Positions 43,843-52,468 are shown, counted from the first letter of the stretch. The stretch is 64,000 nt of DNA from Christiangramia fulva (GCF_003024155.1 NZ_CP028136.1:2356001-2420000); one strand, 5' to 3'. Notes: generated by a model from the sequence alone, not told the origin. Translations and numbers: made by a program.

Positions 43843-45183
43843 ATGACCACAAGAAGAGATTTTATTTCAAAAACGGTTTTAGGAGGTGCCGCACTGTTGG
43901 CGGGAAGTTCGGCGATGGGTATGGCTGCTGGCAGTTACCGAAGGATTATCGGATCTAATGAAAGGTTAAATGTGGCAATTGCCGGCCTGGGTAGAAGGCT
44001 TGGCGGTTATTATGAACCTGTTTCTCTGAAATCGTCTAATGTCCGGCTGGTATATTTATGTGATGTAATGAAAAGTCAGCGTGAAAAGGCTTCAGCAGAA
44101 TTTTCAAAATTGATCGATTACAAACCAAAACTGGAAAATGATATCCGAAAAGTGATCGATGATAAAGAGGTTGATATTTTGATCAATGCCACTCCTGATC
44201 ACTGGCATACTCCCGGTTCGATCATGGCCATGAAAGGAGGAAAACATGTGTATGTTGAAAAACCCTGCAGCCATAATATGAACGAAAACGAAATACTGTT
44301 AGCGGCTGCTAAAAAATATTATAAGATCGTGCAAATGGGAAACCAGCAACGATCTTCAGATCATACCATAGAAATTATTAATGAAATTCATAATGGCGCC
44401 ATTGGAGAACCGTATAAAGCCACGGCATTTTACACAAATTCCAGGGGAAGGGTTCCGGTGCAATCTCCGGCTCCCGTTCTGGAAGGGCTGGATTGGGAAC
44501 TATTCCAGGGACCTGCGCCGCGCCGCGATTATACTGCAGAAACCTGGGATTATAACTGGCACTGGTATGGTTGGGATTATGGTACTGCCGAAGCCGGAAA
44601 TAATGGCACCCATGAAATGGATATCGCCAGGTGGGCGCTTCAGGTAGGCTTTCCGAAATATGTAGAGGTCCAGGCAGCAAAAAGGCATTTTCCGAATGAC
44701 GGCTGGGAAATGTATGACAGCATGGAGGCCAGCTTTAAATTTAATGGTGATAAGATTATTGAATGGGATGGACAAAGCCGTAATGGTTATGAAACTTACG
44801 GTGCCGGCCGCGGAACCATCATTTACGGCACAGAAGGTAGCGTTTTTGTAGATCGTGATAAATATGTTTTAAAAGATAGGGCAGGGAAAGTGATCCGTAC
44901 AACCGAATCTGCTTCAAATGAAGCGGGAACAGCCCTTGGCGGAGGAGGCGATATGACAACAGCACATATGGTCAATTTCTTTGATACCGTTCGGGGAAAA
45001 TCAGAATTGACAGCTCCCATAGCCGATGCCAGTATTTCTATGGCGATGGTACATTATGCCAACATGGCTTATCGTTCAGGCAAAGAGTTTAAGGTTGATG
45101 ACCGATCAGGGAGAGTTCTGGATGATGAAGTGATGAATTTGTGGTCCAGGGAATATGCTCCCGGCTGGAGACCTTCAGTATAA
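43843..45183 (+). CDS. Tat-exported Gfo/Idh/MocA oxidoreductase
   Basis: 446 residues. The N-terminus T-T-R-R-D-F-I-S-K-T-V followed by G-G-A-A-L-L-A-G is a Tat signal, consistent with export of a folded, cofactor-loaded enzyme. The Rossmann part has V-A-I-A-G-L-G-R-R-L-G-G, and VYVEKPCSHNMNE is the family E-K-P motif. The C-terminal domain contains W-H-W-Y-G-W-D-Y-G-T-A-E-A-G-N-N-G-T-H-E-M-D with the His characteristic of secreted members. It may oxidise or reduce a sugar at C3 with tightly bound NAD; this is known for some relatives and is inferred here from the DUF1080 and GMC neighbours. Confidence 0.92.
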   Translation: MTTRRDFISKTVLGGAALLAGSSAMGMAAGSYRRIIGSNERLNVAIAGLGRRLGGYYEPVSLKSSNVRLVYLCDVMKSQREKASAEFSKLIDYKPKLENDIRKVIDDKEVDILINATPDHWHTPGSIMAMKGGKHVYVEKPCSHNMNENEILLAAAKKYYKIVQMGNQQRSSDHTIEIINEIHNGAIGEPYKATAFYTNSRGRVPVQSPAPVLEGLDWELFQGPAPRRDYTAETWDYNWHWYGWDYGTAEAGNNGTHEMDIARWALQVGFPKYVEVQAAKRHFPNDGWEMYDSMEASFKFNGDKIIEWDGQSRNGYETYGAGRGTIIYGTEGSVFVDRDKYVLKDRAGKVIRTTESASNEAGTALGGGGDMTTAHMVNFFDTVRGKSELTAPIADASISMAMVHYANMAYRSGKEFKVDDRSGRVLDDEVMNLWSREYAPGWRPSV

Positions 45184-45313
45184 CCAGGAAAAATATACCA
45201 ATTTTGGTCAGATATTTTATCGATTTTTAAATTATTGAAAATGATTGCTTAAGCAATGGCAGGATTCAAAAATGCCTGTTTTAGAAACCTTTTAGTTATT
45301 ATAATTTTTTATT

Positions 45314-47056
45314 ATGTCCTTTCAAATCATTGAACAATCCCCGAAATATGATATTTGCATCGTAGGTTCGGGCGCGGGTGGCGGTATGGCTGCCAAAATA
45401 TTAGCCGAAAAAGGCTATAAAATTGCCCTTTTGGAGGCCGGTCCAGATTTTGATCCGGCAAATCCCGAACAACGTACTCAGCTTAGATGGCCTTATGAGT
45501 CTCCAAGAAGAGGAGCTGCCACAGTTCGCCCTTTTGGCGATTTCGATATGGCTTACGGGGGCTGGCAGATAGAAGGGGAGCCTTACACCAAGCAATGGGG
45601 CACCGAATTCGACTGGTTTCGCTCCCGAATGGTTGGAGGAAGGACAAACCACTGGGGACGGATTTCGCTGAGGTTTGGCCCCCTTGATTTCAAAAGAAAA
45701 GATTTTGACGGGAAAGGTGATAACTGGCCTATTGGCTATGATGATGTGAAGCCTTATTATGACAAAGTTGATAAACTTATAGGTGTCTTCGGCACCAAAG
45801 AAAACATTCCCAATGAACCTGACGGCTTTTTCCTGCCGCCTCCAAAACCGCGCCTGCACGAATTATATCTCAAAAAAGCTACCGGAAAAGCCGGAATCCC
45901 CATGATCCCATCGAGACTTTCCATTTTGACAAAAAGGGTTAATAAAGACCGCCAGGCTTGTTTTTATTGTAGTCAGTGTTCAAGATCCTGCTCGGTGTAT
46001 GGAGATTTTTCATCTTCTTCGGTACTGGTTAAACCGGCAAAAGAAAGTGACAATGTAGATCTTTTTGTGAATGCCATGGTCCGGGAAGTAAGCACCGATA
46101 AAGATGGAAATGCTACCGGTGTACACTATATCAATAAATCTGACCAAAAAGATTATCATCTTAAAGCGAAGGTGGTGATCCTTGCTGCGAGCGCATGTAG
46201 TTCTGCCAGGATCCTTCTTAATTCCAAATCATCGGCTCATCCTAATGGCCTAGCGAATTCAAGTGATGTGGTTGGCCGGTACCTTCATGATTCTACGGGA
46301 GCTTCTCGTATGGGCTTCATTCCTTCTTTGATGGACAGAAAACGATATAATGAAGACGGGGTAGGCGGTATGCATCTTTACACGCCGTGGTGGTTGAATG
46401 ATAATAAAAATCTTGGCTTTACCCGGGGTTACCATATTGAATACTGGGGCGGAATGGGAATGCCTTCCTATGGTTTCGGTTTTAATATGGAAGGTATGAA
46501 CGGCCGCGTACCGGGAAAAAATGGAGAAAAGAAAAAAGCCGGAGGTTATGGCGTTGAATTCATGAACGATGTAAAAAGATTTTACGGTTCTACCCTTGGA
46601 ATGGCCGGAAGAGGTGAAAGTATTCCGAGGCATGATAACCGCTGTACTATTGATCCGGAAACGGTTGATAAATTCGGAATTCCCGTTCTTAAATTCGATT
46701 ATAAATGGTCTGAAGAAGAAATCAAACAGGCCGCGCACATGCAGGATACTTTTGAAGAGATCATCGAGTCTATGGGAGGGGTTCCTTTAGGTACCAAACC
46801 CGGGAAAGAATCTAATTACGGACTCACGAATCCGGGACAGATCATTCATGAAGTAGGCACCACCCGAATGGGAGATGATAGAAATACTTCAGTGCTTAAT
46901 AAATACAATCAGGCGCATGATGTGCCCAACCTCTTTGTGATGGATGGCGGCGCATTTGTTTCCCAGGCCGATAAGAATCCCACATGGACCATTCTTGCAC
47001 TGGCATGGAGGGCTTCCGATTATTTATCAGATGAAATGAAAAAAGGTAATATTTAA
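45314..47056 (+). CDS. GMC-family oxidoreductase with an iron-sulfur-type Cys motif
   Basis: 580 residues. The FAD-binding start is Y-D-I-C-I-V-G-S-G-A-G-G-G-M-A-A and L-L-E-A-G-P; R-M-V-G-G-R-T-N-H-W-G-R is the GMC signature. Catalytic His512 (IIHEVGTTRMG) and Asn555 (NPTWTI) match the GMC pair. Unusually Cys216, Cys219, Cys222 and Cys226 (C-F-Y-C-S-Q-C-S-R-S-C) form a C-x2-C-x2-C-x3-C arrangement, as in proteins that carry an Fe-S centre. The next gene is a gluconate-2-dehydrogenase subunit-3 homologue, so this is the catalytic subunit of a sugar dehydrogenase that probably passes electrons to a cytochrome, not to oxygen. No signal peptide is present; export may be by hitch-hiking on the Tat signal of the partner. 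Confidence 0.92.
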   Translation: MSFQIIEQSPKYDICIVGSGAGGGMAAKILAEKGYKIALLEAGPDFDPANPEQRTQLRWPYESPRRGAATVRPFGDFDMAYGGWQIEGEPYTKQWGTEFDWFRSRMVGGRTNHWGRISLRFGPLDFKRKDFDGKGDNWPIGYDDVKPYYDKVDKLIGVFGTKENIPNEPDGFFLPPPKPRLHELYLKKATGKAGIPMIPSRLSILTKRVNKDRQACFYCSQCSRSCSVYGDFSSSSVLVKPAKESDNVDLFVNAMVREVSTDKDGNATGVHYINKSDQKDYHLKAKVVILAASACSSARILLNSKSSAHPNGLANSSDVVGRYLHDSTGASRMGFIPSLMDRKRYNEDGVGGMHLYTPWWLNDNKNLGFTRGYHIEYWGGMGMPSYGFGFNMEGMNGRVPGKNGEKKKAGGYGVEFMNDVKRFYGSTLGMAGRGESIPRHDNRCTIDPETVDKFGIPVLKFDYKWSEEEIKQAAHMQDTFEEIIESMGGVPLGTKPGKESNYGLTNPGQIIHEVGTTRMGDDRNTSVLNKYNQAHDVPNLFVMDGGAFVSQADKNPTWTILALAWRASDYLSDEMKKGNI

Positions 47057-47066
47057 AAAGCTGGTT

Positions 47067-47765
47067 ATGAACAGAAGAGATTCACTTAAAACCTTAATTA
47101 TCGGCGGAGCCGGCTCTGGTTTATTAATGAGCTGCCGCCTTGATGAAAATACCGATGTAAGTCAACTGACCGATATCAGGGAAAAAGAATTCGATTACGG
47201 AAGGACTCCCGAAGAGGAGGCCCGTGATGAACGGCTGATGGAAGAAGATTTTTATACCGATGAGGAGATGGGTACTATCATTGTTCTTAGTGATATAATC
47301 ATGCCCGGCGACAATACAAAGCCGGCTTCAGAGGTTGGTGTTCCTGAATTTATCGAATTTATCACCAAGGATATTCCCGCCTATAAAATTCCTATGCGAG
47401 GTGGTCTAAGATGGCTGAAAAATGAAAGTTATAAACGTTATAATCAGGATTTCGTAGATCTTTCAAAAGATCAGCAGCTTTCCATTATTGATGATATCGC
47501 TTATCCTGAAGAGGTAAAACCTGAGTATTCCCAGGGTGCCAAATTTTTCAGTACCATCAGAAACCTGGTGACGACCGGCTATTTTACCAGCAAAGAAGGG
47601 ATCGAATATTTAGGTTATAAAGGAAACAGGCCAAATGTATGGGATGGTGTTCCTGAGGATGTCCTTCAAAAACACGGTTTGGAATATGACCAGGAGATGT
47701 TGCGACAGGCTATTAAACCTGAAGAGAGAAACGAAATTGAAGACTGGAATTCCTATGAGGTTTAA
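47067..47765 (+). CDS. Gluconate 2-dehydrogenase subunit 3-family protein
   Basis: 232 residues. The N-terminus N-R-R-D-S-L-K-T-L-I-I-G-G-A-G-S-G-L-L-M-S-C has both a twin-Arg and a lipobox-like Cys, so it may be a Tat-exported lipoprotein. The body matches the small subunit of GMC sugar dehydrogenases: L-S-D-I-I-M-P-G-D-N-T-K-P-A-S-E-V-G-V-P-E-F-I-E-F, and T-T-G-Y-F-T-S-K-E-G-I-E-Y-L-G-Y-K-G-N-R-P. It begins 10 bp after the GMC gene and should chaperone it through the membrane and support its activity. Confidence 0.9.
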   Translation: MNRRDSLKTLIIGGAGSGLLMSCRLDENTDVSQLTDIREKEFDYGRTPEEEARDERLMEEDFYTDEEMGTIIVLSDIIMPGDNTKPASEVGVPEFIEFITKDIPAYKIPMRGGLRWLKNESYKRYNQDFVDLSKDQQLSIIDDIAYPEEVKPEYSQGAKFFSTIRNLVTTGYFTSKEGIEYLGYKGNRPNVWDGVPEDVLQKHGLEYDQEMLRQAIKPEERNEIEDWNSYEV

Positions 47766-47784
47766 TTTGATCTCAAACCCTATA

Positions 47785-47809
47785 ATCTGAAAAAGCTCAA
47801 TTTTCAGAT
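47785..47809. terminator. Hairpin after the GMC/subunit-3 operon
   Basis: Perfect 9-bp inverted repeat ATCTGAAAA (47785-47793) and TTTTCAGAT (47801-47809) with a 7-nt loop, starting 20 bp after the stop codon. There is no T run, so termination is not certain. Confidence 0.4.
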
Positions 47810-47956
47810 GGAAAAGACTGGCTGAAAAAAATCATCAGGCTGAATTTTTTTCAGAAGATATAATCTTAATTATCAGAAGGTTAATTTCTGAAATAAACTG
47901 GAAACCCGGTTGAACTGTCATTTTCAGCCAGCCAATAAAAGTGAAAATAAAAAAGC

Positions 47957-48316
47957 TTATTCTACTCTTTCCTTTTTATAAGAGTTTTTGGTCAGGCAAC
48001 GAACTGCATGGGGTGTAATTCCTACATTAATAAGTGAAGAGGGAATATTCTCGTCGTCCATTCCAAGGCTTTTCATGTGATTAATAAGATTTTCCTTTAC
48101 ACAGCCTTCAATTTCTCCAATCCCCACCCGATAACATGCTTTACGAATATAGATCTGTTCGTCGTCAAAAAGTTTGGTTGTTATGTCAACATCTATCTTT
48201 TTGCCGTTTACCCGGCTTGACAAATAATAATTGAATTTAATGTCCTTCTTGTCTTTCAAAGGTTTTCCATCGGTTTTGGGAATATATACAAATTCCCCTA
48301 ATTGCTTATAGTTCAT
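47957..48316 (-). CDS. Hypothetical protein, 119 residues
   Basis: I do not recognise this protein. It is soluble, without signal peptide or membrane segment, rich in Lys and Asp/Glu, with Y-Y-L-S-S-R-V-N-G-K-K-I-D-V-D-I and a two-Cys middle (K-A-C-Y-R-V-G-I-G-E-I-E-G-C). A possible RNA- or regulatory-protein role cannot be supported. It is on the opposite strand to its neighbours, with gene-poor sequence upstream that also holds a toxin remnant. It may be an accessory gene acquired with that region. Confidence 0.5.
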   Translation of the reverse strand: MNYKQLGEFVYIPKTDGKPLKDKKDIKFNYYLSSRVNGKKIDVDITTKLFDDEQIYIRKACYRVGIGEIEGCVKENLINHMKSLGMDDENIPSSLINVGITPHAVRCLTKNSYKKERVE

Positions 48317-48951
48317 TAGTAATCGAAGTTAGGTTGTTGTGTCAATTAAGTAATACTGAATATAAGGAAAAAGCTTCTTTATGATTAACACTATCCACTT
48401 TTTAATGAATGCAATCAGTTGATTTTCAGAGGATCGTATTAAGGCTTTTTTCAGATGCTTTTAACCGGTTCTTTACGCGGTAAATGGCGGTTAATTCTAA
48501 GTTTCCGGTAAACCAAAGATTATGAAATTAAAAGCCCTGTTTTTTAGGCAATACGCTTAAGAATCACCGGATACTTCAAGTACTAAAAAGCGATTTCCGG
48601 TATCCTCTTGGAGTTGTAATAGATATTTTTACCAGCTCGTTACCAACGGTTAGGGTTATGGACAATTGGCCGGAGTAGGAGACACGGGTTTGTCAGTTTA
48701 CAAAATGAATTAATAAATCTCTAGAACACGATCCACCGTCTATTCGCTTTAACCTATGTTAGAGACTGGTGGCACCCTTTAAATAGGTTTCAGGAGTCAT
48801 TATCGCTAATTCACTTTTTTTGTAGTCTTTAATATTTCTCGTAAGCACACCTGAAGAAACTTTCTGAAAAAGCTGAAAAATGAGCCCATAAGCTCGAAAT
48901 TTGCTGAAAACGCTGGTGTCCACCGCCCTTTTTTATATCTTTAAAAGAAAA
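48317..48951. other. Gene-poor accessory region with decayed sequence
   Basis: 635 bp without an intact gene. It contains CCAGCTCGTTACCAAC at 48632-48647, which is similar to the inverted repeats around the toxin-antitoxin cassette at 58133/58763, and the tail of a PIN-domain toxin at 48759-48855. The rest shows no reading frame I can recognise. Confidence 0.6.
48759..48855 (-). pseudogene. C-terminal remnant of a PIN-domain (VapC-like) toxin
   Basis: On the minus strand, ending at TAA 48761-48759, one frame reads SSGVLTRNIKDYKK then SELAIMTPETYLKGATSL. The pattern L-T-R-N-x-K-D-Y/F-K-x-S and the ending T-P-E-x-Y/F-L is the last part of PIN-domain ribonucleases. Upstream (higher coordinates) the frame continues but no longer looks like a PIN domain and no catalytic acidic residues appear, so the gene is truncated. 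No antitoxin is visible. Confidence 0.72.
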
Positions 48952-49605
48952 ATGAGCTTCCAAAAGCTTTTCGGTTTTCTCGAAAGACTAAACCGGAATA
49001 ATTCTAAAGAATGGATGGATGAGCATCGCGGTGAATATTATGAGATCCGCGATTTTTATATTTCCTGGCTTAATGAGCTGGATATCAAACTGGCCAAAAT
49101 AGATCCCGATTATTCTCCAACTACCGGAAAGCAGGCCATCAACCGCATAAACAATAACCTTCTTTTTCATCCCGATAAACCTGTTTATAAAGATCATTTC
49201 GGTGCCGGCCTTGATAAAGAGAAGGGGAAAGGCGATTTTTATATTCATATCGGGATCAATGAGCGTTTCGTTGCTGGCGGATTTTACAAGCCGCCAAAGG
49301 AAAAACTGGATAGCATTCGTGCAGCTATAGATTATAATGGAGAAGATTTCCGAAAAATTCTGAATAAAGCTTCCTTTAAAATAGTTTTTGGAGAAATGAT
49401 GGAGGTCGATCCTTTAAAAACTTCACCAAAAGGATATCCGGCAGATCATCCATACATAGACCTTTTAAGGAAAAGGACCTTTGCCGTTATGCATTCCTTT
49501 TCAAGAGAAGAGGTAACCGCTGACGATTTTCAGCAAAAAATTATCACTATATATAAAGAAATGCTTCCTTTTCGTAAATATCTGAATCACGCCATAACTG
49601 TTTAA
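48952..49605 (+). CDS. DUF2461-family protein
   Basis: 217 residues from the ATG at 48952 (M-S-F-Q-K-L-F-G-F-L), preferred to an upstream TTG at 48901 because family members start this way. Signature segments: N-N-S-K-E-W-M-D-E-H-R-G-E-Y-Y, I-N-R-I-N-N-N-L-L-F-H-P-D-K-P-V-Y-K-D-H-F-G-A, F-Y-I-H-I-G and a G-G-F-Y-K-P-P stretch. The function is unknown; the family is widespread in Bacteroidota. apt follows after 2 bp, so the two are co-transcribed. Confidence 0.88.
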   Translation: MSFQKLFGFLERLNRNNSKEWMDEHRGEYYEIRDFYISWLNELDIKLAKIDPDYSPTTGKQAINRINNNLLFHPDKPVYKDHFGAGLDKEKGKGDFYIHIGINERFVAGGFYKPPKEKLDSIRAAIDYNGEDFRKILNKASFKIVFGEMMEVDPLKTSPKGYPADHPYIDLLRKRTFAVMHSFSREEVTADDFQQKIITIYKEMLPFRKYLNHAITV

Positions 49606-49607
49606 AA

Positions 49608-50129
49608 ATGGAAATAGACTTAAAAGAATATATAAGAGAAGTAAAAGATTTTCCCAAAAAAGGGATTTCATATAAAGACATTACTCCGCTCCTCCAGGAT
49701 CCCGAAGCGATGAAGTATACTGTTAATCTTTTTATGGCCGGACTTAAAGGAAAAAAGATCGACAAGGTTGTTGGCATCGAATCCCGCGGATTTTTCTTTG
49801 CAACTCTTTTGGCCGAAAGACTTGATGCAGGCTTCATTCCGGTACGAAAACCTGGAAAATTGCCCTATATCACACATAAAGAAACTTATGAACTGGAATA
49901 TGGTACCGATACTTTAGAGATCCATGAAGACGCGATAAAGAAAGGAGAGAAAGTGCTGCTGCATGACGATGTACTGGCAACGGGAGGAACAGCGCTTGCC
50001 ACCTGTAAGCTCATTGAAAAATGTGGTGGAGAGATCGTTCAGTGCAATTTTCTGGTGGAACTCGGATTTTTAAAAGGAAGGGAAAAACTAAAGAACTATG
50101 AGGTGAAGAGTTTGCTTGATTATCTTTAA
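49608..50129 (+). CDS. apt: Adenine phosphoribosyltransferase
   Basis: 173 residues, normal length. Signature parts: F-P-K-K-G-I-S-Y-K-D-I-T-P-L-L, V-V-G-I-E-S-R-G-F-F-F-A, and the PRPP loop V-L-L-H-D-D-V-L-A-T-G-G-T-A. It salvages adenine to AMP. The gene converges on the small 50-residue gene at 50126-50278; the two overlap by 4 bp at their stop codons. Confidence 0.96.
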   Translation: MEIDLKEYIREVKDFPKKGISYKDITPLLQDPEAMKYTVNLFMAGLKGKKIDKVVGIESRGFFFATLLAERLDAGFIPVRKPGKLPYITHKETYELEYGTDTLEIHEDAIKKGEKVLLHDDVLATGGTALATCKLIEKCGGEIVQCNFLVELGFLKGREKLKNYEVKSLLDYL

Positions 50130-50278
50130 TCCAGCGAATTTTTTGTGACCCACAATTTCCAGCCGATGATCGCCATTTGCAGTTTGCTGGCCTTGCTTAA
50201 GTCGAGCTGCTTTTTGGAATAAGAAGGCAGTACCTTTTTATTGAATTTTGCCAGTGCCTGAAAAATTTTCTTCTTCAT
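50126..50278 (-). CDS. Conserved small protein, 50 residues (Flavobacteria type)
   Basis: A complete 50-residue frame: MKKKIFQALAKFNKKVLPSY, then SKKQLDLSKASKLQMAIIGW and KLWVTKNSLD. It is basic with a hydrophobic end (K-L-Q-M-A-I-I-G-W-K-L-W-V). I recognise the pattern from similar short proteins in Flavobacteriaceae, often mislabelled as SsrA-binding protein; it has none of the SmpB domain. Function unknown. The stop overlaps the convergent apt stop by 4 bp. Confidence 0.72.
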   Translation of the reverse strand: MKKKIFQALAKFNKKVLPSYSKKQLDLSKASKLQMAIIGWKLWVTKNSLD

Positions 50279-50458
50279 CTAAAGGATGGTTTCTATCAAA
50301 GATATCAAATTTTTAAAAATGCTGTTTTTGGAAAGATTAAGCGTTTCTCCTTCCAAAGGATCGAAAACTGAAACCTGCTTACCACAGGCAGGCAAGTTCA
50401 GCTTGACGAAAATTGAACTTTTGAGACAGATCCTTTAAACAATATTTTTTGAAATAAA

Positions 50459-52468
50459 CTATTCCGTTTTAATTTGAATTCCTCCATTGCGATCTAATCC
50501 GATGACTATGGGAGGAATTCCGTCTTTCTTTTCCCAGGTAGCTGATGCTTTGCTGCTATCTTTTTTACCTGAAATTCTGATATTCGTGATTTCATTTTTT
50601 GAATTTCTTTTGATTCCTGAAAAACTCACTTCCATTCCTGTTGATTGCTGAATTCTGGCTTTAAGTCCTTCCAGTTCATTGTCTGAAAGTGTTTTAGTAA
50701 GTCTGAAGGCAATCGCATCAGTTTTACCTGATTTTAATTTATAATTTGAAGATTTGGTATTAATCTCTATAACACCGTTCTCTCCTTTTTCGCCGTACTT
50801 TTCAGTGGCCTGATTTCCCTTCAGCACATTTATAGCCGCTATTTCTTCGGGTTCCATCTGGTTTAAATCAAAATCTTTTTCTTTTACCTCACCATCTATT
50901 ATTATCAGCGGCTTTTCTCCCTTGTGGTTGCCGAGAATGATTTCTTGATCATTTTTCCCATACTCATAGGCGTAAATATCTCCATTGGGATTTTCTGCGG
51001 AATCAGAGATCGTTACATTTCTCCTGATTTTTATTTTTGGAGCCTTTTTGTCTTCGCTTTTTGTGCGCACAATTATAACTCCGTTGCGACCGCGAGCTCC
51101 GTAAAGTGCAGTGGCCTTAGGGTTTTCCAGGACTGTAATGTTTATGATTTTGGAAGGGCTGAGACTTTCCAGTTCTGACCGGTCTTTCTGTGGAATTCCA
51201 TCTATTATCACCATCGGTTTGTCGTCCTGGAGAATTGGGGACGCATGATCAATGATCCTGTATTTTTTCTTTCCGGAAGTCGCTTTGGTTTCTTCAATTT
51301 CAACCGTCTTTGCAGAGCCCAGCGAAAGTTCACCATTTTCAGCAATAAGAATATCTATGGGTTTTATTCCATCGGGATTTCTGCGACTAAGGCTTCCTTT
51401 ATTTACGGTATTATTGTCTTTTACTGAAATGTCGACCCCGGTGAGGGTACCTGCGGAAGAGTACTTTACATGATCAAATTTGAGCTTTACACCATGGCTC
51501 GCAAAGTCCTTTTCGAATTCTTGCAATTCTGATTTTGTTGTTTTTTTAGTAATGCGGGCTGAAATTGCTCCGGAAGCTACGGAAGTTTCTGAAGGCTGTT
51601 GTTGCAGGATCCTGGCCTCTGTTTTTACATTGAAGGTTAGCATGAAAGTAAAAATAAGAGGGAGCACGAGGCTGCTTTTCCAGAATTTCACATTTCCTGA
51701 ATGACGTTTGTTGAGCATAAGAATTCGTTTTTTGATAAATGACTGATAAAAGTGATTAGTAAGTGCCGGTTTTAGGTCGGCAACCGAAACTTTCACCAGC
51801 GCATGCTGGTAATCTTTTAAAGGGTAGCCCGCTGCAGCCTCCCTGTCGGCGATAAATTCAAGATTTTGTTCGATGGATCTTTTATAAAACCATGCGAACG
51901 GATTAAACCAAAGGAGACATTGCGCAAGATTTGCCATTAAGATGTCCATACTGTGAAACTGCCTGGTATGAACTTTTTCATGCTCCAGGATCAGTTTCAG
52001 ATCCCCGGGATGATGTTTATCAGAGTTGTAAACGATATAATTGAAAAAGGAAAACGGCAGCTGATTTTTGGAAGTATCAATGAAATAAATACCCTTCTCT
52101 TTTTTGGCATTTTCAGAAATAATAATCCTTAAAACTGAAAATAGCTGAAGGCCGAAACGCAACAGAAAAAAACTGGTAATACATAAATATACCATTCCTG
52201 CGATCTCCCACCAGTCGAAACTTTCCTGAACTGCTACCAAAGTGAGATTCGTTTCCTGACTTGTTATTGGAAGCGGAGGAGCTTCTATAAAAACGGTTTT
52301 TGTAAAATAGATCGCAGGAAAGATTGCGGCCACGATGAGTCCGCCTAGTAAAAATTTCCTATTAAGATTGAAAAATGTTTCCTTTTTCAACAGTAATTGA
52401 TAGGTTCCATAAAAGATCAGCAGTAAAACAGAAGATTTGAACAGGTAAAAAAGTATATCCTCTATCAT
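50459..52468 (-). CDS. BlaR1-like M56 metallopeptidase with TonB-plug-like repeats
   Basis: 669 residues. Four hydrophobic segments in the first 290 residues (about 8-28, 38-58, 90-112, 268-288) enclose the M56 zinc site H163-E-K-V-H167 (ILEHEKVHTRQ) and E-F-I-A-D-R-E-A-A. The C-terminal part outside contains two segments resembling the SusC plug: VIIDGIPQKDRSELESLSPS to ALYGARGRNGVIIVRTKS, and IIIDGEVKEKDFDLNQMEPE to EKYGEKGENGVIEINTKS. A further N-terminal-peptide-like repeat (ITKKTTKSELQEFEKDFASHG; RLTKTLSDNELEGLKARIQQ) occurs twice. It should sense envelope state and cleave its partner BlaI. It overlaps the BlaI-like gene by 4 bp. The gene-free 50279-50458 stretch downstream shows only a CCTGC/GCAGG dyad. 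Confidence 0.88.
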   Translation of the reverse strand: MIEDILFYLFKSSVLLLIFYGTYQLLLKKETFFNLNRKFLLGGLIVAAIFPAIYFTKTVFIEAPPLPITSQETNLTLVAVQESFDWWEIAGMVYLCITSFFLLRFGLQLFSVLRIIISENAKKEKGIYFIDTSKNQLPFSFFNYIVYNSDKHHPGDLKLILEHEKVHTRQFHSMDILMANLAQCLLWFNPFAWFYKRSIEQNLEFIADREAAAGYPLKDYQHALVKVSVADLKPALTNHFYQSFIKKRILMLNKRHSGNVKFWKSSLVLPLIFTFMLTFNVKTEARILQQQPSETSVASGAISARITKKTTKSELQEFEKDFASHGVKLKFDHVKYSSAGTLTGVDISVKDNNTVNKGSLSRRNPDGIKPIDILIAENGELSLGSAKTVEIEETKATSGKKKYRIIDHASPILQDDKPMVIIDGIPQKDRSELESLSPSKIINITVLENPKATALYGARGRNGVIIVRTKSEDKKAPKIKIRRNVTISDSAENPNGDIYAYEYGKNDQEIILGNHKGEKPLIIIDGEVKEKDFDLNQMEPEEIAAINVLKGNQATEKYGEKGENGVIEINTKSSNYKLKSGKTDAIAFRLTKTLSDNELEGLKARIQQSTGMEVSFSGIKRNSKNEITNIRISGKKDSSKASATWEKKDGIPPIVIGLDRNGGIQIKTE

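Noticed and set aside
44113..44126. TGATCGATTACAAA inside the Tat Gfo/Idh gene resembles the operator half.
   Set aside because: The left half differs (no CAATCG), and it encodes L-I-D-Y-K in the middle of a gene.
45214..45227. ATCGAT in TTTTATCGATTTTTAA before the GMC gene.
   Set aside because: Lacks the AATCGATT core and flanks, and looks like chance in AT-rich DNA.
45259..45271. 13-base string GGCAGGATTCAAA shared by the leaders at about 15548 and 45259.
   Set aside because: Short, not palindromic, only two copies; chance is likely in 64 kb with similar base composition.
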